NCBI RefSeq assembly: GCF_013402915.1
Contig: NC_050719.1
Span: forward strand, 620,001-684,000
Direction: 5' to 3'
DNA length: 64,000 nucleotides
DNA from: Zygotorulaspora mrakii
Taxonomy: Eukaryota; Ascomycota; Saccharomycetes; Saccharomycetales; Saccharomycetaceae
The notes under the pieces are model-generated. The model was not told the origin of the DNA, made no database searches, and saw only the letters and a list, made by a program, of their open reading frames with translations. Below, in pieces: positions 13,601-23,655 of the stretch (the first letter of the stretch is position 1; the number at the start of each line of letters is the position of its first letter). The position numbers and the translations under genes were made by a program.

Positions 13601-14996
13601 AAACTTTCGAATCCGTAAATTCTATTAAAAAAATTCTTAATAATAGTGCCGAACAGTTCCTTGGAGTGATTGATTTTTCATTTATCAACATTAAGCAGTT
13701 ATGGAATAATTTTTGATGGAATCCGATATTGGTAAACATTATAATTAAACAACTCAGAGCAGATGTTGATGCTATCTTTTTTGCTGTTGTTAGCAAATTT
13801 TTCAAAATGGAAAACATTTGATCCAGAATTCCTAGATCAAGTTCTTTAGTGAATATTTGTAAAAAATCCTTAAAAACTTCACATGCCGTCATTGATAATG
13901 TAGTCCTTAAAGAAAGAACTGCTTTGCCGATACATTCAAACGTTTGTAATTCTTTACATAATGTAATAAACTGTGAAGAGTTATTGTTGGCGAAAGTGGT
14001 TCGTATAATTTTCCTTAATTCTGTTAAATTCGCTTGCCTTAATCTCCAATTTTGTTCAGTTTCCTTTGGATTCTGAAATGGTACCAATAAGTTCTCCAAA
14101 ACCGATGTAATGTTGTCACATGTTAGGTCATTGGGGTAGCCCGTTAAAACATTTTCAGATTGTCTTGGATGAATATTGCAATCTTCCATAATACGACCGA
14201 TCTCAAAATTAACATCGAAAGTGTGCGGCTCTTGTGCATTTTCCTCGATCTCGAAAAGTTTTTTTACAGAGTCATCACGAATCTGGGAGAATACCTCCTT
14301 CTCCTGATTCTTAAAGTTTTTAGAAATTACCTCTTGTATCACTTTCACAACATCAACTTGGCTCCCGTGACATCTACTAACCACATCAGAGAGCTTGGAG
14401 AGTAAACGAGTATCGAATGCCCCATCAATCTTCTCGTGTTTCTTGATCATCTGTAATAACTCATCCACGACTAGCAGAAACCGCAGCAATCGTTTATCAT
14501 CATGTTCATATCTTGCAAATAACACTAACATACAGTCTGTGAGGATGCTTGGTTGTAAAAGGTATATAGCTTCGAACGCCTTGACAGAACTTAACCAGCA
14601 ATTCTTGCTGTCGAACGCTTCAAAGCTCTCCAACATAAAAAGATGTACCGTTATGTTCTCCACAATCTGCAAACTGTCAAAAAAGGAGGGGCGTTGCATC
14701 ACCACGCGTTTCACAAGATAGCAAAGCGATGAGTGTGCCAACATGACCAATTTGAAGGCTCTTGCGAAAGAATAAGTGTCGAGAACAAATATCAAAGCCT
14801 CAAAGTATCTCGGAATAGACGCCACATGTACGAGCTCCTTCTTTACGTGACCTTTGAACCTGGCCAACAGCTGAATGCTCTGTTCTACATGGGCACGATC
14901 TGATTCGCTATCATTTCCAACTGCACCGGCTGTACCATTAGCAACAAGTTTTTCGTATAATGGGAAACCAGAATCAAAACCGTCAGTATCGGACAT
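10632..14996 (-). CDS. STU1: CLASP-family microtubule-binding protein Stu1, YBL034C homologue
   Basis: Spindle midzone and kinetochore protein of the CLASP family that stabilises microtubules and is needed for spindle assembly. The 1454 residues compare with 1513 in S. cerevisiae. Helical HEAT/TOG-like repeats fill about residues 1-530. A Ser/Thr/Arg/Tyr-rich, basic linker near 540-620 (RKYPSYARPTHSYN, NRRKVSAPPPMLTKRSL) is the expected microtubule-binding region. Further helical repeats, a long acidic and polar stretch (about 900-1130), and a final helical domain follow. It lies upstream of POL12 in the same direction, as in S. cerevisiae. The first ATG is used; the next gene upstream is divergent. 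Confidence 0.93.
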   Translation of the reverse strand: MSDTDGFDSGFPLYEKLVANGTAGAVGNDSESDRAHVEQSIQLLARFKGHVKKELVHVASIPRYFEALIFVLDTYSFARAFKLVMLAHSSLCYLVKRVVMQRPSFFDSLQIVENITVHLFMLESFEAFDSKNCWLSSVKAFEAIYLLQPSILTDCMLVLFARYEHDDKRLLRFLLVVDELLQMIKKHEKIDGAFDTRLLSKLSDVVSRCHGSQVDVVKVIQEVISKNFKNQEKEVFSQIRDDSVKKLFEIEENAQEPHTFDVNFEIGRIMEDCNIHPRQSENVLTGYPNDLTCDNITSVLENLLVPFQNPKETEQNWRLRQANLTELRKIIRTTFANNNSSQFITLCKELQTFECIGKAVLSLRTTLSMTACEVFKDFLQIFTKELDLGILDQMFSILKNLLTTAKKIASTSALSCLIIMFTNIGFHQKLFHNCLMLINEKSITPRNCSALLLRIFLIEFTDSKVLDNSLIYIEEWLKKGITDAQTSVRESMRLTFWYYYKGYTLNAKNFLLTQFSSQLKKAIELSIPSHLELNYHLNTSARTSTTNPFSIVENSSRNNYHHRKYPSYARPTHSYNASVQRTSNGRSTSEYAPTDIVPNVLNRRKVSAPPPMLTKRSLTTEQYQERSHFSQLTPHIDTSSFEHRHDVENTIQIDLTSDFSGVHSNTLISKYLNNEDQFDGKLMYQNLDSSSPDNIKEGVQTLQKFLLKNNSFTTNESLDLNHLINSIKLIKLRYPQELKPLLSLSSFCESMPLTFVIEIHAINFVDLNEDIMHRLTPTALLEAISELFAHLNSISDDREVENNPELSLYYMKYKQFILNFCFGLLIKVFSLVLNNQQVNSNVIQTLIRKLGALYGQEFDECLYIECFEKMHAHDETSFTSAVQSINSMPTKLKICEELEKKGSIESTEIEQIINRNNSTSSRQLDNDENDNLENNGNGNTENIIVDDRKYLEMTMVNPFGQSRSISGGSVVYHDPSLTSPLEENADAISLNGKSNEEPRVSEITKVVSIYEVARPHESNASTIDLDGDSKMIDNGEGNSVTLSDIFASQRQEHTVKFSDASPKVINAETSHPSSSVKADAFEENMEIGNDMSRKASFERDRSPVTPLTERQSKELSQALNSIEIGKKPEPMNNLEPSNLSAELLVNTMLEAIEGKSIEDNFFGDKLLGSLTYYEITLATKMIDAANVDENLNQMKKAIARIQNRSFTIMHLNCLIGRLIMCSQQQPMREWLEVQKGYETLLQLGRTLLISTDETSLFPLNMASKSIVLIQCLIILNKKLNNVPSLFSPAIKDIWEEILQMVTKLRDYSNEFYLLLQELRDLLSQLNFFNSKSVASILSTLASEAQETGPGIKETFLMETISAILVKSPNVLQKHQPEEIIQMMLLFAESDITEWRHACFTVMANVLQYLRQAFANEKDIEKQFGDLSEVQFRVVCTLASSNYAEDHLHDISTFK

Positions 14997-15744
14997 GCAA
15001 AAGGATCACTGCTCTAAATTACAAATACATATAATGCCAAACGAACACCTCTCGAACTTACGTGTACTTGTAGCATGTACCTCTCTCAAAATTTAACCGC
15101 CATCGCCGACTTCCTTCGTTTTGCAAACATAAACAAAGGCGCCCAGGACGCTACGATAAAGTCAAAACAAAACCGTCCCAGCTATTTTTCGTTGATGTCC
15201 GGGCAACAAGGGGAGCCGAGAAAAACAAGTAATGAAATCAAAAAACATTCCATGACATTCTATCAAGTTCTATTAAGTTCTATGAGATTCTGAAAATTGT
15301 TCTCCCTTGCCGCCCTTGTGGCAATACCGCAAACGGAAATGCCACCGTGAACGGAGAGGCAGGAAGGGGAACGCGTTATGCGCTATGCGGTAGCAATCGG
15401 ACTGCGCCTACACACAAATACTTCGATCCGTAATCGCAACTGGGATGATTCGGGCGGCGCGCTGTAATTTTGCTTCGGGTAATTTCAAGCTCATTCTGAG
15501 TGCTTTTTGCAGGGATGGGGGATGGCTTTTTGTATGATGCCTCGTTTTACCTCGTTTTACCTCTTTTGTGGTCTTTTGATCTGCTGTAGTCATCCTTCAG
15601 AGTATTGATTTGTACCACATATGCATATATATATATATATATACCCTTTTTATCGTTCCTCTTGCAGTTTATTTGCTGAATAGAATTATCAATATAAATC
15701 ATTCTTTGGTTCGATCAATCCACCTACTTAACTGTATAGCCAAG
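14997..15744. other. Divergent intergenic region, STU1 / YBR085C-A homologue
   Basis: Bidirectional promoter region of 748 bp. It holds three near-tandem 10-bp units (TTCTATCAAG, TTCTATTAAG, TTCTATGAGA) at 15258-15287, an ACGCGT hexamer at 15371-15376, and a Reb1-type CGGGTAA at 15476-15482. A long TA run at about 15630-15645 lies roughly 100 bp before the right-hand gene and is a likely TATA region. No further gene is supported; reading frames here are short and unconserved in appearance. Confidence 0.6.
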
Positions 15745-16005
15745 ATGTCTTCAGCTCTTTACAAACAAAATACAAACTTCACACACTCAACCGGTTCATT
15801 TTTGAAAAGTGCACCAGTAGAATTGACTACAGTCAAGGGCTATAATGATTTCGTCTCCAAGCTGGAAAAGAAGAATGATAAAATATCCACAATCTTGAGC
15901 GAAGACAAAAGCCAAGGCTACGTGTTGCAGGATGGCGAAGTGATTGCTACAATATATGGCGAGGCGAAGGACTACCTTTTGAGTCTCGGTGGTATGACTG
16001 AATAG
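15745..16005 (+). CDS. YBR085C-A: Small protein of unknown function, YBR085C-A homologue
   Basis: An 86-residue protein without signal peptide or membrane segment, very similar as I recall it to S. cerevisiae YBR085C-A (85 residues, function unknown). Conserved-looking stretches are MSSALYKQNTNFTHSTGSFL, KSAPVELTTVKGYNDF and QGYVLQDGEVIATIYGEAKD. The frame is open 45 codons further upstream, but that part is encoded by the TA-rich promoter. The ATG at 15745 in context CCAAGATGTC fits the homologue. In S. cerevisiae it lies between IST2 and AAC3 with the same relative orientation as here. I cannot assign a function. Confidence 0.88.
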   Translation: MSSALYKQNTNFTHSTGSFLKSAPVELTTVKGYNDFVSKLEKKNDKISTILSEDKSQGYVLQDGEVIATIYGEAKDYLLSLGGMTE

Positions 16006-16226
16006 AGCAATGCGCGGCTAAGGAGTATCTCGATGTTTATATAAAATTATAGAATTTTGATATGCGATTATATCTTCTAATTCAAACGGTTTCATCTCCC
16101 TGTTTATTTTCCCCTGAGTATGTCTGTATATCTATCTATATACACGAGCATTTAAAATTAAATCTAAATATTATTTGTTCTATTTTTTTGTGTTGTTTCC
16201 CCATTTCATTTTTGTTTTTGCTTGTG

Positions 16227-17168
16227 TTAAACAGCTGTCGTGTGTGCATGTGCATGCGTATGCGTGTGGGTTTGAGTGTGTAGTGTTAGTGGACGCTGCA
16301 GTAAATGCCCCATTCTCTCGATCTTGGTGCGCAGATAACCCTCTATTTCCTTGGAATCTATACCCTGATGTTCGTGTGTCCAGTGTAGAGGTACCATTGG
16401 CACGCGTTCAACGCACGTTAGCAATCCGGGCTCCTCAATTTGTTCAATCTTGTCAGGGTTATTGGTCAACAATCTTATGTTTTCAATGCCCAGGTCAATC
16501 AGTATGGATTTGCCTATGGAAAAGTCTCTGCCGTCGACCGGATGATTCAGTAGGATATTGGCCTGTACTGTGTCTGCACCCAAATCTTGCAAATTGTATG
16601 CCTTTAATTTTTCGCCAAGACCAATACCACGGCCTTCTTGTCTCAGGTAAACTATAACACCATGCCCCGAGCCACCTATAATGCCGGATTCTTCCTCCTG
16701 ACTGCATGCAATCAATTTTCCAGCTCTATCAAACTGCTCTCCACAATCGCATCGCGCACTCCACGCAGTTTCTCCCGTGTAGCACTCGCTATGTATTCTT
16801 ACCAACGTCTTTTCCGTGTGCCCGTCCCAAGTTGACGATGAGTCCGCCGCAAGTTCACCAGTTTCACGGTCAAACTGCATCGAGAGTCCAAGTCTCTCAT
16901 CAATATCGGCCGAGGTCCTTCCTGGATAAAGCTTCCCCACATACGCACCTCTTATCATTCTATCCTGTTGAGTCTCGTTAGGCCTCCTGGCAAAAAGAGA
17001 CCGCGATCTTATGTCCTCCCCAAATACTATAGCCAGGTGCTCTTTATCATCACGGTCATTGGTATACAGATGAAGAAAAATATCCGGTCCTTGTGTTGTT
17101 GGTATACGAGCTCTTGCAATACATTTAGCTTCTGGCATGGCCTTCTTCGTCACTGAGTCTACAGTCAT
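16227..17168 (-). CDS. RIB1: GTP cyclohydrolase II, first step of riboflavin synthesis, YBL033C homologue
   Basis: Converts GTP to 2,5-diamino-6-ribosylamino-4(3H)-pyrimidinone 5-phosphate, formate and pyrophosphate. The 313-residue product shows the zinc cysteines C129, C140 and C142 in [15 protein letters not shown], with the family's 11/2 spacing. The GTP-binding/catalytic blocks [12 protein letters not shown] (176-187), [14 protein letters not shown] and LLTNNPDK (233-240) are also present. The enzyme core ends by about residue 290. The last 18-20 residues are a low-complexity tail of His with Thr or Ala, written by a TG/CA-rich microsatellite. S. cerevisiae Rib1 has 345 residues. The first ATG is used. 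Confidence 0.95.
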   Translation of the reverse strand: MTVDSVTKKAMPEAKCIARARIPTTQGPDIFLHLYTNDRDDKEHLAIVFGEDIRSRSLFARRPNETQQDRMIRGAYVGKLYPGRTSADIDERLGLSMQFDRETGELAADSSSTWDGHTEKTLVRIHSECYTGETAWSARCDCGEQFDRAGKLIACSQEEESGIIGGSGHGVIVYLRQEGRGIGLGEKLKAYNLQDLGADTVQANILLNHPVDGRDFSIGKSILIDLGIENIRLLTNNPDKIEQIEEPGLLTCVERVPMVPLHWTHEHQGIDSKEIEGYLRTKIERMGHLLQRPLTLHTQTHTHTHAHAHTTAV

Positions 17169-19923
17169 CTCTAGCTATATTTCCCTTTAACCGCAACCAC
17201 TGCTCGAACCTGTATACTGTGTTTTGTACAATTTTCCATCTCCAGCAGGTATATATGTGAGAAGTTGTTCGAATGATAAAAATGATAAAAATGAGTCGAA
17301 CCGAGCCGGCTTACCTAATGGCTACTAATGGGCTTTTCAGTGTCGTGGAAACTGATGTGGGGAGATGTCACTGCGAGTGTATACGACATAAAAGAAACAT
17401 GGATGACATAAAGTCGTGAACAGTGAACACCTGTGGTCGTCAGCGATGACTAATTTTACCCGGCACCAGTGTCTGTCTCGAACACCACACAGCCCACACG
17501 CCAACCGCCCACCTTTTCATATCGCCGTACACGGTTACAGCAGAAATCTGCCACGCGTTTTTGCAACTGCTGATGCAACGCCACAGTTTTTTAACTGCAC
17601 GATTGGCTTAACCATGGGAGGACCGGATGTACTAGCTGATCTCCAATAGTGCAAAAAAAGAACGGACTTAAGCTACCTTCAAGGTATTGGTTTTTAGGCA
17701 CAAGTTGTTCCTGTTGCCTGACAGTTCCTGCTTTGGAGGATCCTGAACCACATCAATTCCAAATTCCAAGGATTTGCAACGCATGACCGCCTTGCGTTGG
17801 AAAGGTTGTTGAAGTCCTCGAAGTGAACCGTTGTTCGCTGCATCGAGTGTGGTTCCTGCGAGAAATCCAGAAACGAGCTTCAGTGAAGATTTTGAAGCAT
17901 TTCTTATGCAAAGACTTTCCTGATCGTTTGTAATACGTCAAGCTAAAGAACGCACTGCAGGTGAAAGTATCGCGGGATTTGCAAGAGATTTACGGAACCG
18001 TAGAGCTAGCCGGCAGTCAACACGGCGAAACGGGGGAAGTGATGCGCCCGAGAGCGGTTGCTGCTGTCTTACGTATGTACAAGGGCGCATGTAACACACA
18101 ACTGCTACCGCGCCGGTGAGTTTCCTCTCTAGGCGAAGCGACGAGCTCGATATGTGCATTATCATACATACGGTAGCACTACGACGCTAGTATCTTAGAT
18201 CGTATAGTCGATTTTTCTATCTGGTCCCCGCATCTAGTGGTAAACAAAGAAAATCAAAAATGATTGACATTTTCTCCTTTTCCAGACAAAAATCTTAATT
18301 CGGCAAAGATATAGCTTATTCTGGACAACCACAGATCCCACAAGAATAGAGGAGTTTCACTTCCAACATCTCCTTAGTCTGCTTCCGGCCTTCCTATACA
18401 GGTCTCTGCTGATGCTGACTCTACACAAGTCCACAAGCAAGTCAACAGTTGCCATTGCACTTGCAACTCAGGGCGCATCTATTCACTCACTCACTACAGT
18501 CTACAAAGATAACGGTCTGCCTAGCCGCCAAAAAAAAAAATCGCCCGAGCTTCGCCGCTACAGCGGATCAACACACTTGTCGTTGCCCTCTTTGGGTATA
18601 ATTTCAGACAAGAAAAACAAGTAAATAAAACGGGTCTTCTTGTCGTAGGCGATATCTCTACCTCTCGGTTCGTAAAGACTGAAGAGGCCACTGCATTTTT
18701 AAGCTTTTTATATCATGCCCTGATTAGGAAGTATGGCGAATATAAAGATGTCAGTCGCGACATCATCAGTGAACTACAACCGCGAAAGGTCTACCTGTAG
18801 AATGCTGTGAATCTGCCAGAGCAATATTACAAGTGGGGGAGGGCGATCAACAAGAAGCAAGCAAAAAGAAAATCAAAGTCACACTTCGTACACCCCTTTT
18901 GAAACTACGTTCAATTGAGTTACACAATTTCTAGCTGACCTTTCTTTTGCATCGCCGCCTATTTTCTGGCAACCCTGAAATGGTGCGCTTCATCGACTTC
19001 ACAAGTCTGAGCTTTTCGTGTGCTGAAACTTGATCGCCCTGTCTTCGCCTTCACTGAAACAAAAGCGTTTCTCCAGCTCAACATCTGATCCAATAGCACG
19101 AGCAACCGGAGGATTCTTAATACAACGAATCACAGTAATTGCATCATCGTTTTCTTTCGTATGCTTACTGCCAACGCACATTTTTTCCTAATTTTCTTGT
19201 TTTTCTTATTTTCTTCTTGTGAGCATTCTTCTTAGCAATTGGGGCGGCAGGAGACTTGAAAAAAAGAAAAAGCAATTAGGCATACCGCAGTTGAATATCA
19301 GTCAGAAAAGGAATTAAACATTTTGTCCAATCCTGTCTGTATAACCAAATCATTATCAAATGATATTTGTTAAGCATCTCAGTTTTGCAAATAAGAAATT
19401 TATACATATACTAGTGCGGGAAAATTTGTTATCCCTAAATTTTTGGTTTTTATAGTTTCTTCAGTGCGTACGCTTTCACATCATCATTACTTGGATAGTC
19501 GCACTTGGCTTTTGAGCTTTTGAGCCTGTAGATTGTTTTTTTTTTAAATTTGAAATTTTTGACTCAATCCACAGTACAGGCAAAGGAAAAAGGAAAGCAT
19601 AAAATAACTGGTCGTTGGTGAAAAAAACAAATAAAGCGCTAACAAGATATAGATATACATCGAATCCGTTCCATCCGCTCAACCCGCTCACACAAATAAT
19701 TTGCTGTGTGTCTGTCTATCGAATTCATTTACCCATCGAATTAGCAATAGTACTTCAAGTTTGTATTTATTCCCACATTCCTAGTATACTTTTTCAAACA
19801 AGGCCGAAGTAAGCTTTTGATATTGTTTTGAAAATTGGAACGTGAAACGATTTTAAAAAATAAAAGAAAAAAAATAAAAAGAAAACCAGACAAACAAACA
19901 TAATAGATAAAACCTTCTGTAAG
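17169..19923. other. Long intergenic region between RIB1 and HEK2
   Basis: This 2.75-kb stretch between divergent genes is the longest gene-free part of the window. It contains a Reb1-type TTACCCG at 17456-17462, a GATAAAAAT duplication at about 17275-17292, and A/T-rich sequence just before HEK2. Frames of 60-77 codons (for example 17416-17649 +, 18412-18624 +, 18999-19181 -, 19476-19691 -) resemble nothing I know. I found no tRNA B-box and no convincing C/D or H/ACA snoRNA. An unannotated ncRNA or a long HEK2 leader cannot be excluded. Confidence 0.55.
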
Positions 19924-21129
19924 ATGTCTGAGTCTGGGATGGGATCAGGATCAGGATCAATGTTGCCCACAGGTGTTGATTCGCGAGTAACGGCGGCAAG
20001 TGTCGCCACTGCTAGCACCACTTTTCCAACCATTAATCACAGGGTCTTATTGTCGTTAAGGGAGGGCGCCAAAGTCATAGGTACCAAGGGAGCGACCATT
20101 CAACGGATCAGGGAGAACAATGATGTCAAGATCGGGCTCTCTGAGAAACAGGCAGGGTGCTCGGATAGGGTGTTGTCGTGTGCCGGTAGAATACCCAACG
20201 TGGCCAATGCGTTAGGAGAGATTGTGGAGGTACTAAACGATTATGACGCCAGTCATGATACAGAAGGCAATTCAATTGGTGCGGTGAAGTATCCGTACCA
20301 CTTTTTGAATCCAATCTTGCCACCGCCTTCAAAGGATGAGATCAAGGATTCTGAGCAGCTGAAGAATATTGGATCGTTGAGGCTATTAACTACAAACTCT
20401 CAATTGTCTTCGATAATCGGTAAAGGGGGATGTAGAATCAAATCATTAATCGATAAACACGGTGTTAAAATCGTGGCGTCGAGAGATTTTTTACCTGATA
20501 GTGACGAAAGAATATTAGAAATGCAAGGATTTCCGGGTTCCATTACCATAACCTTGATGGAAATTAGTGAAATATTATTGAATGAAATCGATATCAATTT
20601 CGGTTCTGAGACTCGTTATTATCCGCATTTAAGATCTCACAGTTCAGCAAATTCTCATCCAAACACCTATCCTCAACCACATGTATATCAAAATCAAGGT
20701 GGCAATACAAATTTAAGAGCCACCAACAGACAGTACAATTCATCAGCATCACACAACATTCCTAGGAATGTTTCAACTAATATTGCAATCACACCAAATA
20801 AATCAAATTGGTCAAGTGGTACAGATAATGAGAAGCGCTATTCTAATGAATTCAAAGTTATTTTAAGGGTTCCAGAAATTTATGTTGGAGCCATTGTAGG
20901 CCGTCAAGGTAATCGAATTGCCAATTTGAGGAAATTTTCAAAGACAAAAATTATAGTAGATAAAAAGGATGAATCTGCAGATCCAACAAATTCGCATAGA
21001 AATTTTACTATTACTGGTGACCTTTTGAAAAATGTTAAATTGGCGGAATCCATGTTACTGAAAAATCTAGATGCAGAAATCGAAAGACGTCAAGAAAGAG
21101 TCAAATCAAAACTTTCAAAAGGTAATTGA
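19924..21129 (+). CDS. HEK2: KH-domain RNA-binding protein Hek2/Khd1, YBL032W homologue
   Basis: RNA-binding protein of the hnRNP K family; in S. cerevisiae it controls ASH1 mRNA localisation and translation and telomere length. Three KH domains are visible by their GXXG loops: GTKG (53-56) in VIGTKGATIQRIREN, GKGG (166-169) in IIGKGGCRIKSLIDKHG, and GRQG (326-329) in AIVGRQGNRIANLRKFSK. Between KH2 and KH3 lies an Asn/Ser/His/Tyr-rich unstructured linker (about 230-305). Length is 401 against 381. The N-terminus is Gly/Ser-rich (GMGSGSGSML). SHE1, the next gene in S. cerevisiae, is absent from this position. Confidence 0.95.
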   Translation: MSESGMGSGSGSMLPTGVDSRVTAASVATASTTFPTINHRVLLSLREGAKVIGTKGATIQRIRENNDVKIGLSEKQAGCSDRVLSCAGRIPNVANALGEIVEVLNDYDASHDTEGNSIGAVKYPYHFLNPILPPPSKDEIKDSEQLKNIGSLRLLTTNSQLSSIIGKGGCRIKSLIDKHGVKIVASRDFLPDSDERILEMQGFPGSITITLMEISEILLNEIDINFGSETRYYPHLRSHSSANSHPNTYPQPHVYQNQGGNTNLRATNRQYNSSASHNIPRNVSTNIAITPNKSNWSSGTDNEKRYSNEFKVILRVPEIYVGAIVGRQGNRIANLRKFSKTKIIVDKKDESADPTNSHRNFTITGDLLKNVKLAESMLLKNLDAEIERRQERVKSKLSKGN

Positions 21130-21339
21130 AATACGCACAGAAAAATGTGAATCTCTTAGCATTCTGATAGCATTAAATCATTATTGTTAACATATCGCAA
21201 GAGAAATAAAAGCATTCATAAACAGTTCTTATCACTATTATCATCATCATTATCCATTATTGTTATCAATTATCGTTATTATTTTCATTAAAAGTCATCA
21301 TTCATATTACTCATCATAATTCATCATCATCACATTTAC

Positions 21340-21385
<46 letters not shown>

Positions 21386-21991
21386 TTAATCATCATCATC
21401 ATCATTTAATCATTGTCATCATTTTTTTTTTAAAACTTTTTTTCACGCAAAGATTTTACATCTACAGTCTCTTCTGCTTCTAATTCATTTTGTATCATAT
21501 TGAAATGTATCCATACCTTTGAAAGACTAGTCTGCTCAATTGTTATATGACAGATAGATAACAAAAGTCACGTCAAATATTCCTCTCAAAAACAGAAAAT
21601 ACAAGTCAAAAAAAGATATAATATTTACTATGTACTTTAAAATAGTTTGAAAAAAAAAAAAATTAATAACAAAATTATCTCATGAATAATAACACTAAAA
21701 TGATCATTCTTACTTTTTTTTTGGAAAACTTGGATTAAAAAAATCAATTCAACAAAAATATATATATGTTCAAAGAGTTGATTGATCTCCTTACCGAAAT
21801 GCCACAAGTTTGTCTTTTTTTAACGCAGAAACTGCCTTTACAAAAATAAACTTCTCGAGCAGTTTATTGTTTGATTCATCGCAAAAATAAGAATGACAAA
21901 TAAAAAATAATGGGAATTGCTAAGATCGTAGCCGGTTGTGAAAAAAATAGAAAGCAAAGGATTAGATCTAAGTCTAGATCAAACGATTCGT
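21130..21991. other. Convergent 3' region between HEK2 and AAC
   Basis: Very AT-rich 862-bp region between two convergent genes. It holds the CAT microsatellite described separately, several A or T homopolymer runs (for example at 21423 and 21650) and no reading frame of note. S. cerevisiae has SHE1 between the corresponding genes; I see no remnant of it here. Confidence 0.6.
21341..21405. repeat. CAT trinucleotide microsatellite
   Basis: Fifteen uninterrupted CAT units (21341-21385), a TTAAT spacer, then five more CAT units (21391-21405) and a second TTAAT. Shorter CAT/TTAT-type runs precede it from about 21235, suggesting a decayed longer array. It lies 210 bp past the HEK2 stop and may be part of its 3' UTR. 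Confidence 0.9.
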
Positions 21992-22906
21992 CTATTTGAA
22001 TTTCTTACCGAATAGGATCATTTGTAATTGATCGTACAAAGCAATGACACCGGCACCGGCAACACCTCTCAAGATGTTAGCACCGCAACCCTTGAACAAA
22101 GATCCCATACCTTCAGCAGCAACAATCTTCCTGAAACAGTCGAAAGCACCGTCGTATTTGATAGCTTGACCAGAAGTCATCATCATTCTTCTTCTAACGG
22201 TATCCAATGGGTAAGAAGCAGTAGAAGCACCGACTGTAACAACCCAACCCAACACGAAAGAAGCCAAGAAAGAGCCTTCCAAGTTACCAGTCAATAATAA
22301 TGGTTTCAAAGAATCGTAAAGACCAAAGTACAGACCTCTGTAAACAACAATACCAACAACAGATGGCAAGAACCCTCTGTATAGACCAGCAATACCGTCA
22401 GAAGCTAAGGTCTTCTTGTAGACATCGACCAGACCGTTGAATTGACGTTCACCACCCTTCTTGGAAGACTTGGAGTCAGCAGCCAATCTGGTTCTAGCGT
22501 AATCCAAAGAGTAGACAAACATTAAGGAAAGACCACCAGCGGCACCACCAGAGGCCAAGTTACCGGCAAACCACTTAGCGTAACCCTCCTCCTTCTTGAA
22601 ACCGAACAACGACTTGATCTTGTCCTTGAACGCAAAGTTCAAAGCTTGAGTTGGAAAGTAACGAATGACGTTAGCGGTGTTACCTCTCCAGAAAGAAATG
22701 ATACCCTCCTGTTGAGCAGTTCTCTTGAAACAGTCACCGATACCCTTGTATTTGCTGTCCAAGGAACCTTGTTTGATCATTTCATCTTGGTTTTGAATCA
22801 AAAGCTTGACTCTTTCGATTGGTGAAGCTACTGTCTTCGCAACAGCAGCACTAACACCACCCATTAGAAAATCGACAAGAAAACTGGATTGTTGCTTCTC
22901 AGACAT
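21992..22906 (-). CDS. AAC2: Mitochondrial ADP/ATP carrier, YBL030C/YBR085W homologue
   Basis: Inner-membrane antiporter exchanging cytosolic ADP for matrix ATP. The 304-residue protein has three carrier repeats with the signature helices [26 protein letters not shown] and [22 protein letters not shown] is the signature unique to ADP/ATP carriers. It has no cleavable presequence. Codon use is strongly biased to the preferred codons of highly expressed yeast genes. Because S. cerevisiae PET9/AAC2 and AAC3 both map to the two sister regions of this block, this is their single unduplicated counterpart. A TATA run lies at about 23032-23055, and a HAP-type CCAAT site lies upstream. Confidence 0.96.
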   Translation of the reverse strand: MSEKQQSSFLVDFLMGGVSAAVAKTVASPIERVKLLIQNQDEMIKQGSLDSKYKGIGDCFKRTAQQEGIISFWRGNTANVIRYFPTQALNFAFKDKIKSLFGFKKEEGYAKWFAGNLASGGAAGGLSLMFVYSLDYARTRLAADSKSSKKGGERQFNGLVDVYKKTLASDGIAGLYRGFLPSVVGIVVYRGLYFGLYDSLKPLLLTGNLEGSFLASFVLGWVVTVGASTASYPLDTVRRRMMMTSGQAIKYDGAFDCFRKIVAAEGMGSLFKGCGANILRGVAGAGVIALYDQLQMILFGKKFK

Positions 22907-23655
22907 TTTGATTATTTGTTCTGTGATATGTTACTTTAGAATACTCCTGATGTAGAATAGTCTTTGAAACTCTAAGCAATAGACACCTGCACTCCCAGTA
23001 ACTCGCTGTACGTTAAAGCCAAACACGTATTTATATATATTTATATATATATATACCTTTGATTACCGTGTATGTATGTGAAATTCGTCCAAATGTACCT
23101 CCTTCCGCTCACAAACCAATTATTTTCTTTCACTTGATAAATTGCTCCCCCTCTCCGGAATTATAGTGGCAGAACCCCCGAAATGTAAATTCTGATCATA
23201 AAAAATTTTTTTCATCTCAAATCGAAATCCGAAAGAAATTTTATTTGATCCTTAAAGAAAAAGGAACTTGCGCTGAGAGAAAAGCTTGCAGAAACAACTT
23301 AGCGCGGTTACCTGTTTCGGTAAAAACGAAAATTGGCATAATCCGAGCCCACACAGAGAGGAACGGCCCCCGTCTGGCTCCTTGACTGTTGTTCACCCCC
23401 GCCATTCCCATTCGCGGTGCACGGTGTGATGTATGGGCACGGCCAATTGGAGGATTCTATTTCTGGGCCAGTTCGCGATCATCGCCATGCACGGCGACCC
23501 GGTGACTTGTTTCTTTACTGGCACCTTCTCCTTCCTCGGCTGCGATAGGAGGACCGAGGTCGGCGGCCGTGGGTTGCGAGGCTTTTGCGCACGTGCGTGT
23601 CATGTGATTCTCACGTGCGCTGAAGAATGCTTAGATCGCCCCTCCCAGTGTGTCT
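22907..23655. other. AAC promoter region and 3' flank of YBL029C-A homologue
   Basis: Contains the AAC TATA tract (about 23032-23055), a candidate HAP complex site, CCCCT stress-type motifs near 23150, and a group of E-boxes at 23587-23620, some 680 bp from AAC but only 40 bp past the stop of the upstream gene. GC content rises sharply to the right of 23330. No additional coding sequence is supported. Confidence 0.6.
23115..23122 (-). promoter_or_regulatory. Candidate HAP2/3/4/5 site for AAC
   Basis: On the minus strand this reads TAATTGGT, the CCAAT-type motif bound by the Hap2/3/4/5 complex that activates respiratory genes. It lies 209 bp upstream of the AAC start, a usual distance. Function is inferred from sequence and from the known HAP control of AAC2 in S. 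cerevisiae. Confidence 0.5.
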
